Below the pieces are notes generated by a model. The model was not told where the DNA came from and made no database searches. It saw only the letters and a program-made list of their open reading frames with translations. Position numbers and translations under genes: made by a program. A stretch of 42,192 nucleotides of DNA from an uncultured Oscillospiraceae bacterium (GTDB lineage: Bacteria; Bacillota; Clostridia; Oscillospirales; Oscillospiraceae), in NCBI GenBank assembly GCA_958423465.1, contig CATZRD010000019.1, positions 1-42,192 of the forward strand, read 5' to 3'. Shown here piece by piece: positions 15,234 to 24,780 of the stretch (the first letter of the stretch is position 1; each line of letters begins with the position of its first letter).

Positions 15234-15552
15234 CTTTCCCTTTAACAGCCCGTAGGCCCCTATCCGCAAGGCCGCCCGCAGGGCATTTGAATGAGGAGGG
15301 CGACAGCCGAAGTTGGACAAGATGGTTCCATAGATCAGAAACCCGAAGGAATCTGCCGTTCGGAGGCATTCGCAGCTCTTCACCCGCACAGCCTGCCGAT
15401 AAAGGGGGTACCCAGGGGGAAACCCCCTGGGCGTGTTTTTGGTCACTTTTTGCACGAGCAAAAAGCGACCCGGGGTCCGGGGCCGGGTAGGCCCCGACCA
15501 GCAGACTGAAGGGCAATTCAAAACTCCCCCTCCGCCGCAAAGCGGCGAAATA
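15234..15552 (+). repeat. Hairpin-rich intergenic repeat, copy B
   Basis: Homologous to copies A and C, in + orientation, so A and B form a large inverted pair around the HTH/small-protein genes. It starts with TTTCCCTTTAACAG just after the small gene, then has about 50 bases not seen in the other copies (15247-15298), then GGCGACAGCCGAAGTTGGA and all later modules, including CCCAGGGGGAAACCCCCTGGG, the CACTTTTTGC / GCAAAAAGCG hairpin, GCAGACTGAAGG and the end hairpin CGCCG-CAAAG-CGGCG. It ends about 19 bases before the T-run of the T-box terminator. Confidence 0.8.
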
Positions 15553-15570
15553 CCCCCCCAACAGGGCAGC

Positions 15571-15847
15571 AAAAAAACAAAATCCCCTTTGCCTCCTCAA
15601 AGAGACAAAGGGGACACACCCTCTGCGGTACCACTCTTCTTGCCGGAGGGCAAAGCCTCCGGCCCCTCAAATGCCGTGGGATAACGGCCCACCGCCGGGC
15701 CAGCCTACTGGGCCGAAAGGGCCGTTCAGCCGCCTGCTCCAAGGGGATCTTCACCCGGCGCTCCTCTCCGCCCTTCCACCGAAGCGGGCGGCTCTCTGTG
15801 CAGGCGCGGACGGGTTACTCAGCCTTTTCTGCGCAGTTTCACATATC
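15571..15847 (-). promoter_or_regulatory. T-box riboswitch with Ile (AUC) specifier
   Basis: Read on the - strand. The T-box sequence AGAGTGGTACCGCAGAG lies at 15637-15621. Stem I begins GCAGAAAAGGCTGAGTAAC and its specifier loop reads GGGTGAAGATCCCC, with codon ATC at 15748-15746, decoding isoleucine; GGAGCAGGCGGCTGAAC follows as in other T-boxes. The terminator is TCCCCTTTG / CAAAGGGGA (15614-15583) followed by TTTTGTTTTTTT. Uncharged tRNA-Ile should pair with the specifier and the T-box bulge and prevent termination. The nearest tRNA-synthetase gene downstream is ileS, matching the specifier, but its ATG is about 1.2 kb away beyond copies A and B. Confidence 0.92.
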
Positions 15848-15853
15848 GCCATC

Positions 15854-15882
15854 ATTCTATATGCTTTCGCCGGATTTGTCAA
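15854..15882 (-). promoter_or_regulatory. T-box leader promoter
   Basis: On the - strand TTGACA (15882-15877) and TAGAAT (15859-15854) are 17 bases apart. The site lies in the gap after cinA and directly before the T-box stem I. Confidence 0.8.
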
Positions 15883-15931
15883 CCGCTTTTCCAACCGGCC
15901 GGGCCAAATTTACGCCGGTCCGGCGGGGCGC

Positions 15932-17188
15932 TCACAGCGGCAGGCCCAGCAGCTTCCGGCGGAGCAGGTCAAAGGCGTTCTGGGCGGCGGCGGAGCGGAC
16001 CCGGTCCCTGCCCCGGCCCTTGCCGCAGGCGAACTTCCGGCAGAGGCTGCCGCCCTCCCAGGCCAGGGCGATGTACACGTCCCCCACCTGGTTCCCCCGG
16101 TCGTCCCCGGCGGGGCCCGCCAGGCCGGTGGTGGACACGGCAAAGTCGCTGCCGCAGATCCGGCGGCAGCCCTCCGCCATAGCCAGGGCCACCGGCTCGC
16201 TCACCGCGCCGTACCGGTCCAGCAGGTCCCGGGGCACCCCCAGGACGCCGGCCTTCACGTCGTTGACATAGCTGACCACGCCGCCCCGAAAGACCTCCGA
16301 CGCGCCGGGCAGATCCGTCACGCGCTTGGCGATGAGGCCGCCGGTGCAGCTCTCGGCGGCGGAGAGGGTCAGCCCTCTCTCCCGCAGCAGGCCGGAGACC
16401 ACCTGCTCCAGAGAGTCCACGTCCACGCCGTAGACCACGTCCCCCAAAGCGGCGCGGACCTGGTCCACCAGAGGTGCCAGCATGGCCTCCGCCGCCTGGG
16501 CGCTCTCCGCCTTGGCGGTGGCCCGGACCATGCACTCGTTGAGCTTGGCGTAGGGGGCCAGGGTGGGATTGGTCATGGCGGTCATCGGCCCGTGGAGGGC
16601 CTTTTCCACGGCGCTCTCCCCCATGCCGAAAATGCGGATCTCGTGGCTGGCGATGACCCCCTCGGTGAGGGCCGCCAGATAGGGCACGGCCCGGTGCTCG
16701 AACAGATACCGGCACTCGAAGGGCGGGCCGGGGAGCATGAGCACATGGACGCCCCCCTCGCAGAAGGCGCAGCCGGGAGCGGTGCCCACCGGGTTATCGA
16801 ACACGGTGCAGTTCACCGGCAGCATGGCCTGCTGGACGTTGTTCTCCGGCATCTCCCGGCCCAGCTTGGTCTGGAAATAGTCCCGGATGGTCTCCAGAAT
16901 GTCCGGGTGCAGCTCCAGCTCCCGGCCAAAGACGCGGCAGATGGTCTGCTTGGTCAGGTCGTCGTAGGTGGGCCCCAGGCCTCCGGTGGTGATGATGATG
17001 TCCGCCCGGCGGCGGGCCACGGCGAGGACCTCCTCCAGCCGCTGGGGGTTGTCCCCCACCACGGTGTGGTAGCGGACGTTGATGCCCAGGGTGGTAAGGC
17101 CCTCGGAGAGGATCTGGGCGTCCAGATTGGCGATGTTCCCCAAAAGGAGCTCGGTGCCGACGGCGATCAGCTCCGCTGTGTGGGACAT
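15932..17188 (-). CDS. cinA: CinA-family protein with nicotinamide-nucleotide amidohydrolase domain
   Basis: A 418-residue two-domain protein. The N-terminal half is the molybdopterin-binding-like (MoCF/COG1058) domain: ELIAVGTELLLGNIANLD, then TTGGLGPTYDDLTK near residue 67 and MLPGPPFEC near 150. The C-terminal part from about residue 270 is the PncC amidase domain: LSAAESCTGGLIAKRVTDLPGAS, GGVVSYVNDVKAGVLGV, and TTGLAGPAGDD near 370. The family removes the amide from nicotinamide mononucleotide for pyridine nucleotide recycling and can also act on ADP-ribose. The name refers to competence induction in streptococci. It follows thiI with a 16-base gap in one operon. Full length and intact. 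Confidence 0.94.
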   Translation of the reverse strand: MSHTAELIAVGTELLLGNIANLDAQILSEGLTTLGINVRYHTVVGDNPQRLEEVLAVARRRADIIITTGGLGPTYDDLTKQTICRVFGRELELHPDILETIRDYFQTKLGREMPENNVQQAMLPVNCTVFDNPVGTAPGCAFCEGGVHVLMLPGPPFECRYLFEHRAVPYLAALTEGVIASHEIRIFGMGESAVEKALHGPMTAMTNPTLAPYAKLNECMVRATAKAESAQAAEAMLAPLVDQVRAALGDVVYGVDVDSLEQVVSGLLRERGLTLSAAESCTGGLIAKRVTDLPGASEVFRGGVVSYVNDVKAGVLGVPRDLLDRYGAVSEPVALAMAEGCRRICGSDFAVSTTGLAGPAGDDRGNQVGDVYIALAWEGGSLCRKFACGKGRGRDRVRSAAAQNAFDLLRRKLLGLPL

Positions 17189-17204
17189 GGGACATTCCTC
17201 CTTT

Positions 17205-18392
17205 TTATTGCTCGTCGTCCGTCAGGCTGACGGTGATCCGCCGGACCCCCTCCATAGCGTCGCGGACCAGATCCTCCACGTCCAGGGCGCGCTCGTACTC
17301 CCGGACCTCGGAGAGGTCCGGGTGAGTCCTGGGGTGGCGGGGGGTGAACACGGTGCAGCAGTCCTCATAGGGCAGGATGGAGGTGTCGAAGGTGCCGATT
17401 CGCCGGGAGACCCGGACGATCTCCTCCTTATCCATGCCGATGACCGGCCGCAGCACCGGCAGGGCGCAGGCGTCGTCGGACACGGCGATGGCGTCCATGG
17501 TCTGGCTGGCCACCTGGCCCAAACTCTCGCCGGTGACCAGAGCCTTGCAGCCGGTGCGCTCCGCCACGGCCTGGGCCAGGCGCATCATGAACCGGCGCAT
17601 GATGAGGGTGAAGTGGTCCTCGGGGCACTTCTGGCGGATCTCCTCCTGGATTCGGGTGAAGGGGACCACATGGAGAGTCATGCGGCCGCACCAGGGCACC
17701 AGCTCACGGGCCAGCTCTGTCACCTTGTCCAGGGCCTGCTGGGAGGTATAAGGCGGTGAGAAGAAGTGGACCAGCTCCAGCTGGACCCCCCGCTTGGCGA
17801 TCATGTAGGAGGACACGGGGCTGTCGATGCCCCCGGACAGCAGGCTCACCGCCTTGCCCCCCATGCCGATGGGCAGGCCGCCGGCCCCCGGGGCCGCCGG
17901 ACCGTGGACGTAGGCGGCGGTCTCCCGCACCTCCACATGGACCGTCAGCTCCGGGTGGTGGACGTCCACCGCCAGATGGGGGAAGGCGTCGTGGAGGTCG
18001 CCGCCCACCTGCTGGGCGATCTGGATGCTGGTCAGGGGGAACTTCTTGTCCGCCCGCTTGCACTCCACCTTGAAGCTGCGGGCGGCGGCCAGCTCCCGAG
18101 CCAGATAGCTCCTGGCGCAGGCGGTGATGGCCTCCGGGTCCTTCTCGCAGGGTCTGGCCCGGACCACGGCGATAAAGCCGAAAATGTGCAGGCACACGTC
18201 GTAGGCCCCCTCCAGGTCACAGTCCTCCCCCAGCGGCTCCACATAGATGGTGCTCTGCCTGGAGGAGACCCGGTACTGGCCGAAGGGGCGCAGCCGGCGG
18301 CGGAGGTTGCTCATCAGCTTGTCCTCGAAGGAGCGGCGGTTCAGCCCCTTGAGCACCACCTCCCCCAGCTTTAAGAGGATGATCTCGTTCAT
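17205..18392 (-). CDS. thiI: tRNA 4-thiouridine synthase ThiI
   Basis: A 395-residue enzyme that uses ATP and persulfide sulfur to make s4U8 in tRNA and, in many bacteria, supplies sulfur for the thiamine thiazole. The N-terminal ferredoxin-like part (LKLGEVVLKGLNRRSFEDKL) is followed by a THUMP domain (about 60-165, with FKVECKRADKKFPLTSIQIA) and the PP-loop ATP pyrophosphatase domain with SLLSGGIDSPVSSYM near residue 183 and VTGESLGQVASQTMDA near 280. No rhodanese extension is present, as usual in Firmicutes. The ATG at 18392 follows AAAGGATA; a longer frame to 18470 runs through the promoter. The usual neighbouring cysteine desulfurase is absent here. Confidence 0.95.
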   Translation of the reverse strand: MNEIILLKLGEVVLKGLNRRSFEDKLMSNLRRRLRPFGQYRVSSRQSTIYVEPLGEDCDLEGAYDVCLHIFGFIAVVRARPCEKDPEAITACARSYLARELAAARSFKVECKRADKKFPLTSIQIAQQVGGDLHDAFPHLAVDVHHPELTVHVEVRETAAYVHGPAAPGAGGLPIGMGGKAVSLLSGGIDSPVSSYMIAKRGVQLELVHFFSPPYTSQQALDKVTELARELVPWCGRMTLHVVPFTRIQEEIRQKCPEDHFTLIMRRFMMRLAQAVAERTGCKALVTGESLGQVASQTMDAIAVSDDACALPVLRPVIGMDKEEIVRVSRRIGTFDTSILPYEDCCTVFTPRHPRTHPDLSEVREYERALDVEDLVRDAMEGVRRITVSLTDDEQ

Positions 18393-18429
18393 ATGGCGTA
18401 TCCTTTCCGGAAAAGATTCTGTACGCTCG

Positions 18430-18458
18430 ATTATATCCCAGCCGCCGGGAAATAGCAA
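18430..18458 (-). promoter_or_regulatory. thiI-cinA promoter
   Basis: On the - strand TTGCTA (18458-18453) and TATAAT (18435-18430) with a 17-base spacer, about 38 bases before the thiI ATG. Confidence 0.75.
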
Positions 18459-18544
18459 GGCGGAATCCATCCCCGCCGCCTGCTCCGGCGGGCAAAAAAT
18501 TTTCCTTGAATCCGTCTCCCCCTCTGGTATTTTCCCCCCGGCGT

Positions 18545-18553
18545 TGCTATAAT
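18545..18553 (+). promoter_or_regulatory. Extended -10 promoter for the metallophosphoesterase gene
   Basis: TGC-TATAAT (TGn extended -10) at 18545-18553, with no good -35, 52 bases before the ATG at 18606. Confidence 0.5.
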
Positions 18554-18605
18554 AACGAAAAGATCACGCCGCCGCTTCCCCGGCGGCCCGCAAAGGATAC
18601 GCGCC

Positions 18606-19466
18606 ATGACACACAGACCCGGCAAAAAGCGGCGGCGCCGGCTGCTGCCGCTGCTGCTTGTGATTCTCTTCTGCGCCGGCTTTTTCCAGTGGAGCAACCG
18701 CTCCCTCCAGATCCAGCGCTTTCCCTACGCCTCCCCCCGGCTGCCGGAGGGATTTGACGGCTGCGTGGCGGTGCAGCTCTCCGACCTCCACGGGGCGGTC
18801 TTCGGGGAGGACAACCAGCAGCTCATCGACGCCGTTCGGGAGCAGGAGCCGGACTATATTTTCCTCACCGGGGACCTGCTGGACCAGTACCGCCGCACGC
18901 CCCACAGCTACGCCGTGGACCTGGGCCGCCGTCTGGCGGCCATCGCCCCCACCTATTTCGTCACCGGCAACCACGAGTGGGCGCTGCCGGACGTCCGGGG
19001 GCTGAAGCGGTCCCTGGAGGAAGCTGGGGTGACGGTGCTCACCAACGAAGCCGTGGTCCTGGAGCGCGGCGGGGACCGGATCGTCCTGGCGGGCATCGAC
19101 GACCCCAACGGCTTCGCCGGCCAGAAAAGCCCCGAGGCCGTGGCCCAGGAGGTCCGGGACGCCTACGGCGACCCCTTCTGGCTGCTGCTGGCCCACCGGA
19201 ACAACTACTTTGAAGGGGACTACAGCCGTCTGGGAGCGGATCTGGTGATCTCCGGCCACGGCCACGGCGGGCTGATCCGTCTGCCCTTCACCGACGGGCT
19301 GTTCAGCGTGGAGCGGACGCTGTTCCCCTCCTACACCGCCGGGTTCTACTCGGTGGACGGAGCGGACCTGTTCGTATCCCGGGGGCTGGGGAACTCCGGC
19401 CGCACCTTCCGGCTCTTCAACCGTCCGGAACTGGCAGTTCTGACCTTTGAGCGGGAGGGGGCCTAG
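18606..19466 (+). CDS. Membrane-anchored metallophosphoesterase (YkuE/YaeI type)
   Basis: A 286-residue protein with a strongly basic start (HRPGKKRRRR), one N-terminal transmembrane anchor (about residues 13-28) and an extracytoplasmic calcineurin-like phosphoesterase domain. All metal-binding blocks are present: QLSDLHG (58-63), FLTGDLLD (86-93), VTGNHEW (119-125), LLAHRN near 196 and SGHGHGG near 217. The C-terminal SRGLGNSGRTFRLFNRPELAVL is typical of the YkuE/YaeI family, whose members hydrolyse envelope phosphoesters, for example UDP-diacylglucosamine-like lipids. The substrate here is unknown. The gene stands alone; downstream is the repeat-rich gap. It is divergent from thiI. Confidence 0.9.
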   Translation: MTHRPGKKRRRRLLPLLLVILFCAGFFQWSNRSLQIQRFPYASPRLPEGFDGCVAVQLSDLHGAVFGEDNQQLIDAVREQEPDYIFLTGDLLDQYRRTPHSYAVDLGRRLAAIAPTYFVTGNHEWALPDVRGLKRSLEEAGVTVLTNEAVVLERGGDRIVLAGIDDPNGFAGQKSPEAVAQEVRDAYGDPFWLLLAHRNNYFEGDYSRLGADLVISGHGHGGLIRLPFTDGLFSVERTLFPSYTAGFYSVDGADLFVSRGLGNSGRTFRLFNRPELAVLTFEREGA

Positions 19467-19487
19467 GGGGCAACCCTGCTGCCTTTC

Positions 19488-19612
19488 CGCCCCTTCGGGG
19501 CGGGGGGAAAAAATCGGGGCCTCCCCGGCCCCGGACCCCGGGATACTTTCCCCTCGTCGGGAAAGTATCCAAAGGGACGCTCAGGGGGGCTCCGCCTCCC
19601 CTGAGAACCCCC
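19488..19612 (-). repeat. Hairpin-rich intergenic repeat, partial copy D
   Basis: A shorter relative of copy A in the same (-) orientation: CCGCCCC-TTC-GGGGCGG hairpin, GGGGCC-TCCCC-GGCCCC, CCCCGGG, a hairpin GATACTTTCCC / GGGAAAGTATC in place of the CTTTTTGC hairpin, then a CTCAGGGG / CCCCTGAG hairpin. It keeps the module order but not the CGACAGCC...CACAG part. Between D and C (19613-19755) there are about 140 bases with no gene. Confidence 0.65.
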
Positions 19613-19755
19613 ACGCCTATTTATTGACGCGACGGCAAAGATTTGTTTTCTACCGAGCCTCGCACCTGTGTCACTGAGAGCTTTCTTCGCCTACCCGACC
19701 CCTCTGCCCTGGAGTGCCTACCGTTCAAAAGGGCAATTCCTTCGATACGCTCCAA

Positions 19756-20127
19756 TAGATGGCTCTATCCCTTTAACAGGGCGACAGCCGAAGTTGGATG
19801 AGCTGGTTCTTTAAATCAGGACCCCGTAGGAATCGGTCGTTCGGAGGCATTCGCAACTCTTCACCTCCACAGACTCCCCCCCACAGGGGGTTCCCAGGGG
19901 GAGACCCCCTGGGCGCATTTTTGGTTCCTTTTTGTGCGAGCAAAAAGGAACCGCGGGGTCCGGGGGCGCGCAGCCCCCGAATCCCCCCGCGCCGGAGCGC
20001 GGAACAGCTCCAAACAGACTGAAAGCCAAATCAGACCGGGGCCCGGGGCCAACGGCCCCGAGAAGGATCCCCCCGCCCCGGCAGGGGCAAACCACAGAAA
20101 GAGCCCGCCGCGAAGCGGCGGAAGAAC
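19756..20127 (+). repeat. Hairpin-rich intergenic repeat, copy C
   Basis: The most complete copy, in + orientation: AGATGGCTCTATCCCTTTAA, GGGCGACAGCCGAAGTTGGA, TTCGGAGGCATTCGCAACTC, CCCAGGGGGAGACCCCCTGGG, the hairpin GTTCCTTTTTGTGCG / CGAGCAAAAAGGAAC, several GGGGC/GCCCC palindromes, CAGACTGAAAGCC, and an end hairpin CCGCCG-CGAAG-CGGCGG followed by AAGAAC. It ends 8 bases before the mnmG ATG, so it forms the entire mnmG leader and seems to supply its weak ribosome site (GGCGGAAG). With D it forms a second inverted pair. Confidence 0.8.
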
Positions 20128-20135
20128 AAAAAGCC

Positions 20136-22015
<1,880 letters not shown>

Positions 22016-22019
<4 letters not shown>

Positions 22020-22624
22020 GTCACGCTCTGCCGCAGGAGCGGGACGGCGTTTTTCTCGCCACGCCCCGGCTGATCCTCCGCCGCCACCGGGCGGAGGACT
22101 TCCCAGCCTTCCGCGCCTACAGCGCCGACCCGGAGCTGTGCCGCATGACCGGCAGCGAGCCGCCGGAGGATGAGGCGGCCCTCCGCCGGGCCTTTGACTA
22201 CCTGACGGGCCAGGAGCGCTGTTACGCCATGGTCCTCCGGGACACCGGGCAGGCGGTGGGCCGTCTCTCCATCAGGGACCTGCCCCCCTGCATCCGGGAC
22301 CATCCGGCCCTGGCCGGGAAGCGGGGGGCGTCCCTCTCCTTCGCCCTGAGCCGGGATTTTCGCCGCCGGGGCCTCATGACCGAGGCCCTGAAGGCCGTCA
22401 TCGCCCACCTGTTCCAGGCGGAAAAGATGGATTATGTCAACTGCGGCTATTTCAGCTTCAACGACGCCTCCCGGCTGCTCCAGGAGAAGCTGGGCTTCAC
22501 CTATCTGGCCTCCAATCCCTACCCCGGGCCGGAGGGCGACATCACGGCCATCGACAACATCCTCTGGCGAAGCCAGTGGGAAGCGGCCGCTCAATCTTCC
22601 AGAAATGAGGAACACACCCTATGA
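22016..22624 (+). CDS. GNAT-family N-acetyltransferase (RimJ/RimL-like)
   Basis: A 202-residue acetyltransferase using acetyl-CoA. The N-terminal TPRLILRRHRAEDFPAFRAY (17-36) is typical of the RimJ/RimL group. The acetyl-CoA loop lies near residues 114-122 (SRDFRRRGLMTEALKAVIAHLF), and the C-terminal FSFNDASRLLQEKLGF is the usual motif. The target (ribosomal protein N-terminus, small molecule or antibiotic) cannot be told. It overlaps mnmG by four bases (ATGA) and murT by four bases, so translation of all three is coupled. An ordinary, intact gene. Confidence 0.88.
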
Positions 22625-23952
22625 GACGTTTTCTCGCCATCATCGTATGCAGACTGCTGCGTTTCATCGGCAAGCTGGTGGGCAAGGGCAGCAGCCTCCC
22701 CGGCAAGTACGCTTTGAAGCTCTGCCCCGACGTGCTGGGCCGGGTGAAGCTGCCCCCCTACATCATCGCCGTCACCGGCAGCAACGGCAAGACCTCCACC
22801 GTGGAGATGATCGCCGCCATCCTCCGCGCCGGCGGCAGGGAGGTGGTCTACAACGCCGAGGGCTCCAACCAGATCGAGGGCGTGACCACCCTGATCCTGT
22901 CCAACTGCACCCTGTCGGGCAGCATGCGGGGAGACGTGCTGCTGCTGGAGAGCGACGAGCGCTACGCCCGTCACACCTTTCGGTGGTTCCACCCCACCCA
23001 CTTCGTCATCACCAACCTGTACCGGGACCAGCTCACCCGCAACGGCCATCCCGAGTGGGTCTACAGCGCCATCCTCCCCGCTATCCATCCGGACACCACC
23101 CTGGTGCTCAACGCCGACGATCCTCTGGTGTCCAAATTCAGCCTGGGCCACGACCCGGAGAAGGTGAAGTGGTTCGGTCTGAACACCCCCGGCGGCTACG
23201 GCGCCGCCGGCGTCTACGACGACGGGGCCAGGTGCCCCGTGTGCCGGGGCCGGATGGTCTACGACGTCCGCCACTACCACCACATCGGCCATTACCGGTG
23301 CGAAAGCTGCGGCTACTGCCGTCAGACGCCGGACTTCGCCGTGACGGATCTGGATCTGGAGGCCGGGCGGCTGACCATCGGCGGGGACGCCTCCATCGAC
23401 CTCAGCTTCCGCAGCATCTACAACGTGTACAACATCCTGGCGGCCTGGTCCGTGTGCGCTCTGGCGGGAGTGGATAAGGAGACCATGGCCTCGGTCATCG
23501 GGGGCTACATCCTGAAAAACGGGCGGATGCAGACCTTTACGCTGGGCGGCCACCGGGGCACCCTCCTCACCAGCAAGCACGAAAACTCCGTGGCCTACGA
23601 CACCAATCTGGGCTACATCCGCGCCCGGAAGGAGCCCTGCTCCGTCCTCATCATCGTGGACGCCATCAGCCGGAAGTATTTTACCGGCGAGACCAGCTGG
23701 CTGTGGGACATCGACTTTGACCAGCTGGTCTGCGATCAGGTGAAGCGGGTGATCCTCTGCGGGAAATACGTCAACGATCTGGCCCTGCGGTTCGACTATA
23801 CGGACATCCCCCAGGAGAAGATCCTCTGCTTTGATACCGTCCCCCAGGCCGCCGAGGCCCTGAAGGCCGCCGGAGACGAGGCCCTGTATGTGGTCACCTG
23901 CTTCTCCGACCGGGACAAGCTGCTGAATCTGGTGAAGAAGGAGGAGAACTGA
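22621..23952 (+). CDS. murT: Lipid II isoglutaminyl synthase, MurT subunit
   Basis: A 443-residue Mur-ligase-like protein that with GatD amidates D-Glu of the lipid II stem peptide to D-isoglutamine at the inner face of the membrane. Visible: the ATP P-loop VTGSNGKTSTVEMIAAIL (51-68), LLLESDERYARHTF near 116, FVITNLYRDQLTRNGHPEW, VLNADDPLVSKF near 165, a four-Cys zinc ribbon (CPVC ... CESCGYC, about 204-232) that is specific to MurT, the NVYNILAAWSVCALAG stretch near 268, and a C-terminal DUF1727 domain with KYVNDLALRF that still has the Asp placed to complete the GatD catalytic triad in known complexes. It is two bases from gatD. MurT looks complete, unlike its partner. Confidence 0.94.
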   Translation: MRRFLAIIVCRLLRFIGKLVGKGSSLPGKYALKLCPDVLGRVKLPPYIIAVTGSNGKTSTVEMIAAILRAGGREVVYNAEGSNQIEGVTTLILSNCTLSGSMRGDVLLLESDERYARHTFRWFHPTHFVITNLYRDQLTRNGHPEWVYSAILPAIHPDTTLVLNADDPLVSKFSLGHDPEKVKWFGLNTPGGYGAAGVYDDGARCPVCRGRMVYDVRHYHHIGHYRCESCGYCRQTPDFAVTDLDLEAGRLTIGGDASIDLSFRSIYNVYNILAAWSVCALAGVDKETMASVIGGYILKNGRMQTFTLGGHRGTLLTSKHENSVAYDTNLGYIRARKEPCSVLIIVDAISRKYFTGETSWLWDIDFDQLVCDQVKRVILCGKYVNDLALRFDYTDIPQEKILCFDTVPQAAEALKAAGDEALYVVTCFSDRDKLLNLVKKEEN

Positions 23953-23954
23953 CC

Positions 23955-24683
23955 ATGGAACTGACGCTTCTGCACCTGTACCCCGACAGCATGAACCTGT
24001 ACGGGGAATACGCCAATCTGGCGGTGCTCCGCCGCCATCTGGAGGCTCTGGGCGTGTCCGTGACGGTGAGGGCGGTCACCAACGAGGACGTGCCCGACTT
24101 TGCCGGGGCGGACCTCATCTACATGGGAGCGGGCACGGAGACCGCTCAGAAGGCCGCGCTGCTGGCTCTGGTCCATCACCGGGAGGCCCTGAAAACCACC
24201 GCAGAGGCGGGGGCGGTGCTTCTCTTCACCGGGAACGCCATGGAGACTCTGGGCGCCTCCGTCACAGACGCCGCCGGGAAGGCGTGGCCCGCCCTGGGTC
24301 TGGCGGACTTTACCACCGTGGAGACGGACAGGCGCTCCCCGGTGGATGTGGTGGCCCGTTCCACCCTGTGGGACAGCCCCGCCGTGGGCTTCATGAACAA
24401 GTGCTCCATCACCCGGGGCGTGACCACGCCCCTGTTCTCCTCCCTCTCCCTGGGCTTCGGCAACGAGGCGGAGGGGGGACCGGAGGGCTATGTGTCCGGC
24501 AGCGTTTTCGCCACTCACATCACCGGGCCGGTGCTGGTGAAAAACCCGGACTTCACTGACCTTATCATCCGCCGGCTCTTCGCCGCCAGAGGATGGTCCC
24601 TGCCGCCGGCGCTGCCGGTCCTCCCCCACGAGCGGGAGGCCTACGCCGTTACCCTGCGGGAGCTGCGGGGGCGGCAGAAATAG
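23955..24683 (+). CDS. gatD: GatD-like amidotransferase subunit lacking catalytic Cys and His
   Basis: A 242-residue class I glutamine-amidotransferase-fold protein and partner of MurT. The fold and family landmarks are present: LLHLYPDSMNLYGEYANLAVL (5-25), IYMGAGTETAQ (55-65), ALGLADFTTVE and GFGNEAEGGPEGY. But where S. aureus GatD has ICGGYQFLG with the nucleophile Cys94, this protein reads LFTGNAMETLG (Thr92), and where GatD has TYLHGP with His189, this one reads THITGP (Thr190). The GFENHGG block is also changed to GFMNKCS. Both residues needed to hydrolyse glutamine thus seem lost, with no frameshift and good synteny. It may use free ammonia, act as a scaffold, or have a new role. The alignment rests on my memory of the S. 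aureus sequence. Confidence 0.88.
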   Translation: MELTLLHLYPDSMNLYGEYANLAVLRRHLEALGVSVTVRAVTNEDVPDFAGADLIYMGAGTETAQKAALLALVHHREALKTTAEAGAVLLFTGNAMETLGASVTDAAGKAWPALGLADFTTVETDRRSPVDVVARSTLWDSPAVGFMNKCSITRGVTTPLFSSLSLGFGNEAEGGPEGYVSGSVFATHITGPVLVKNPDFTDLIIRRLFAARGWSLPPALPVLPHEREAYAVTLRELRGRQK

Positions 24684-24733
24684 ATATAAAAGCCGAAGGA
24701 CCTGCGGCCGCAGGCGCGCACGGGAATATGCAG

Positions 24734-24780
24734 CAGAAACGGGCCGGCATTTCACAGCCGGTCCGTTTCTGTTCTCTTTC
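24734..24780. terminator. Terminator between gatD and the convergent MBL-fold gene
   Basis: A 15-base-pair stem CAGAAACGGGCCGGC / GCCGGTCCGTTTCTG (one G-U pair), 8-base loop, followed by TTCTCTTTCT; the A-rich other side is weaker. Confidence 0.82.

Noticed and set aside
14412..15560. Classical insertion sequence or composite transposon
   Set aside because: No transposase, no short target duplication that I could identify, and the two ends are hairpin-rich repeats rather than IS copies.
14500..20060. Conserved peptide CECLRTADSFGFLI encoded in repeats A, B and C
   Set aside because: The peptide recurs, but its frame to the flanking blocks shifts between copies and there is no consistent start or ribosome site. 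Non-coding repeat homology explains it better.
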